Source: Bacillota bacterium (GTDB lineage Bacteria > Bacillota > Limnochordia > Darwinibacteriales > DTU012). Taken from it: DNA of 5,615 bases. Made by a program: the position numbers and the translations under genes. Shown here one piece after another: positions 4,475 to 5,615 of this stretch. Position 1 is the stretch's first letter. Each line of letters starts with the position of its first letter. The stretch spans positions 1-5,615 of the forward strand of contig JAAYLQ010000074.1 in the NCBI GenBank assembly GCA_012521805.1, in the 5' to 3' direction. Under the pieces are notes generated by a model. The model made no database searches. It saw nothing but the letters and a program-made list of their open reading frames with translations, and was not told the origin of the DNA.

Positions 4475-5564
4475 TGTATATATTGCGGTTGAGGCGCTCC
4501 TAAACGAAATGGGTCATGAACTGGTTTTACCGCCGCAGAGCAGCAGGAGATCTTTAACTTTAGGAACTAAATATAGTCCGGAAACGGTATGCTTGCCTTT
4601 GAAGCTGGGTGTGGGCAATATCTTAGAAGGTATTGAGTTGGGGGCAGATACAGTTTTGATGGTAGGGGGTCGGGGACCTTGCCGGCTGGGTTATTATGCG
4701 GCACTAGAGGAAGAAATCCTCTTTGATTTGGGTAAAAAGGTAGAATTTATAGTGCTCGACCACCCAAAGGAAGACTTTCGCAGGTTGCGATCGCAGCTGC
4801 TTCCCCTGATCAGGAAAAAGGGGTGGCGGGCATTAATCAGGGGATTAGTTCTAGCCTGGGAGAAACTAATGGCTGTTGAGAAGCTTGAACGGACATCCCA
4901 TTATGTCCGTCCCAGGGAGAGTGAATACAGAATTACCTCTCAACTGCTGGCAGAGGCTCTGCAGAGGCTGCGCAGCGCCGCTACAGTGGCTGAAATTAGA
5001 AGTGTTTGTAGACAGGGCTGCGAGGCCATGCTTGCAGAAGCTGTTAAGGTGGATTATCAGCCGTTGAGAATCGGGATAGTGGGGGAAATCTACACAATTC
5101 TCGATTCGTTTTCCAATTTAGATTTAGAGGAGCGTTTGGGTCACCTAGGTGCTGAAGTTTATCGAACAGTCAGTTTAGTTGAGTGGTTAAAGGACCATGT
5201 GATTCGCTCTTCTTTAGGCTTATACAGCAATAAACATTTAATAGATAAGGCTCAAGGTTATCTCCATGCATCAGTTGGCGGACATGGCCTAGAGTCAGTT
5301 GCTCGAACTGTAATCCTTGCTGAGGAGCAATATGATGGTATTATTCACATCCTGCCTTTTACCTGCATGCCGGAGATCGTAGCCCAATGTATTCTACCGA
5401 ATGTCAGCTTGGATTATCAGATCCCTGTGCTGTCATTAGTGGTAGACGAACATACTGGGGAAGCTGGTTTTCAAACTAGGCTGGAAGCATTCGTTGATTT
5501 ACTGGCTAGGCGGTCGGAAGGAGAGTGGGCTTATGGGACGCCAATTAGTCTATCTCGGAGTTGA
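4446..5564 (+). CDS. CoA-protein activase / 2-hydroxyacyl-CoA dehydratase-like component (activase-related paralogue)
   Basis: A 372-residue cytoplasmic protein of the HgdB/activase-related superfamily, often annotated 'CoA protein activase' or '2-hydroxyglutaryl-CoA dehydratase'. Landmarks: MKITVPHLGNVYIAVEALL (1-19), LGTKYSPETVCLPLKLGVGN (39-58), GADTVLMVGGRGPCRLGYY (66-84), a helical, less conserved middle (about 105-205), LRIGIVGEIYTILDSFSN (207-224), GIIHILPFTCMPEIVAQC (298-315) and DEHTGEAGFQTRLEAFVDLL (334-353). Cysteines C49, C79 and C307 sit in the most conserved blocks and may bind an iron-sulfur cluster or its partner protein (inference). The order of blocks repeats that of the upstream gene, so the two are diverged duplicates. 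The start is GTG 4446 behind GAGGAGG, overlapping the upstream gene by 29 bases; the 3' end overlaps the ATPase gene by 32. The function of the pair with its ATPase is not established; an ATP-driven low-potential reduction is the likely theme. Confidence 0.87.
   Translation: MKITVPHLGNVYIAVEALLNEMGHELVLPPQSSRRSLTLGTKYSPETVCLPLKLGVGNILEGIELGADTVLMVGGRGPCRLGYYAALEEEILFDLGKKVEFIVLDHPKEDFRRLRSQLLPLIRKKGWRALIRGLVLAWEKLMAVEKLERTSHYVRPRESEYRITSQLLAEALQRLRSAATVAEIRSVCRQGCEAMLAEAVKVDYQPLRIGIVGEIYTILDSFSNLDLEERLGHLGAEVYRTVSLVEWLKDHVIRSSLGLYSNKHLIDKAQGYLHASVGGHGLESVARTVILAEEQYDGIIHILPFTCMPEIVAQCILPNVSLDYQIPVLSLVVDEHTGEAGFQTRLEAFVDLLARRSEGEWAYGTPISLSRS
4889..4910. repeat. Perfect 8-base inverted repeat inside the second activase-related gene
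   Basis: ACGGACAT (4889-4896) and ATGTCCGT (4903-4910) form a perfect stem with the six-base loop CCCATT. It lies in the poorly conserved middle of the coding sequence and no T-run follows, so it is not an intrinsic terminator. It may be a chance occurrence or an RNA hairpin. Confidence 0.35.
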
Positions 5565-5615
5565 TGTTGGTTCAGTCAGCACCAATCTAGTTCTGCTTGA
5601 TGCTCACAGATTGGA
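5533..5615 (+). CDS. BadF/BadG/BcrA/BcrD-family ATPase, acyl-CoA dehydratase activase (5' end only)
   Basis: Only the first 27 codons are present, then the window ends. The ATG at 5533 follows AAGGAG (5518-5523) by 9 bases and lies inside the 3' end of the preceding gene (32-base overlap). The peptide reads MGRQLVYL then GVDVGSVSTNLVLLD, the phosphate-1 nucleotide-binding loop of the ASKHA ATPase fold as found in activators such as HgdC/CompA and BcrA/BadF. These proteins are homodimeric, or fused, [4Fe-4S] ATPases that use ATP hydrolysis to push an electron to a very low potential onto a partner enzyme. The Cys ligands for the cluster would lie beyond the window. Context with two activase-related genes strongly supports the call. 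Whether the full protein is a single activase domain or a larger multidomain form cannot be seen here. Confidence 0.87.
   Translation, partial: MGRQLVYLGVDVGSVSTNLVLLDAHRL

Overview
The window comes from an endospore-forming member of the Bacillota (Firmicutes), most likely an anaerobic Clostridia-type lineage. It carries two sporulation or germination genes, a near-canonical spoVS and a spoVAF-type GerA-family gene. It also carries a BadF/HgdC-type ATPase gene preceded by two 'acyl-CoA dehydratase activase-related' genes, a family typical of strict anaerobes. GC content looks moderate. All genes lie on the + strand, packed tightly behind strong AGGAGG-type ribosome binding sites, with several GTG starts. 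No tRNA, rRNA, CRISPR, insertion sequence or integrase is visible, and no gene-free stretch exceeds about 80 bases.

Region 1 (1-1359) holds spoVS (47-307), an intrinsic terminator (330-357), a cytoplasmic M19 (renal/membrane-type) dipeptidase with all metal-ligand motifs (379-1344), and a second terminator whose stem encodes the last dipeptidase codons (1331-1359). Region 2 (1360-2029) holds a 69-residue dodecin that lacks the usual flavin-stacking tryptophan (1388-1597), a small four-helix membrane protein of the phage-holin-4_2/YvlD type with a visible internal two-fold repeat (1669-2001), and a third terminator (2001-2029).

Region 3 (2030-5615) looks like one transcription unit: the spoVAF-like gene, two paralogous activase-related genes, and the first 27 codons of a BadF/BadG/BcrA/BcrD-family ATPase that runs off the window. 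The gap between the spoVAF-like gene and the first activase gene is 14 bases with no terminator. The next two junctions overlap by 29 and 32 bases, which suggests translational coupling and fixed stoichiometry. The trio resembles the ATP-driven low-potential electron-transfer systems of 2-hydroxyacyl-CoA dehydratases and double-cubane-cluster reductases, but its substrate cannot be told from the sequence. Its placement directly behind a spore-membrane protein gene, away from any visible spoVA genes, is the most interesting feature of the window. It raises the possibility, an inference only, that this redox/activase module is expressed during sporulation.
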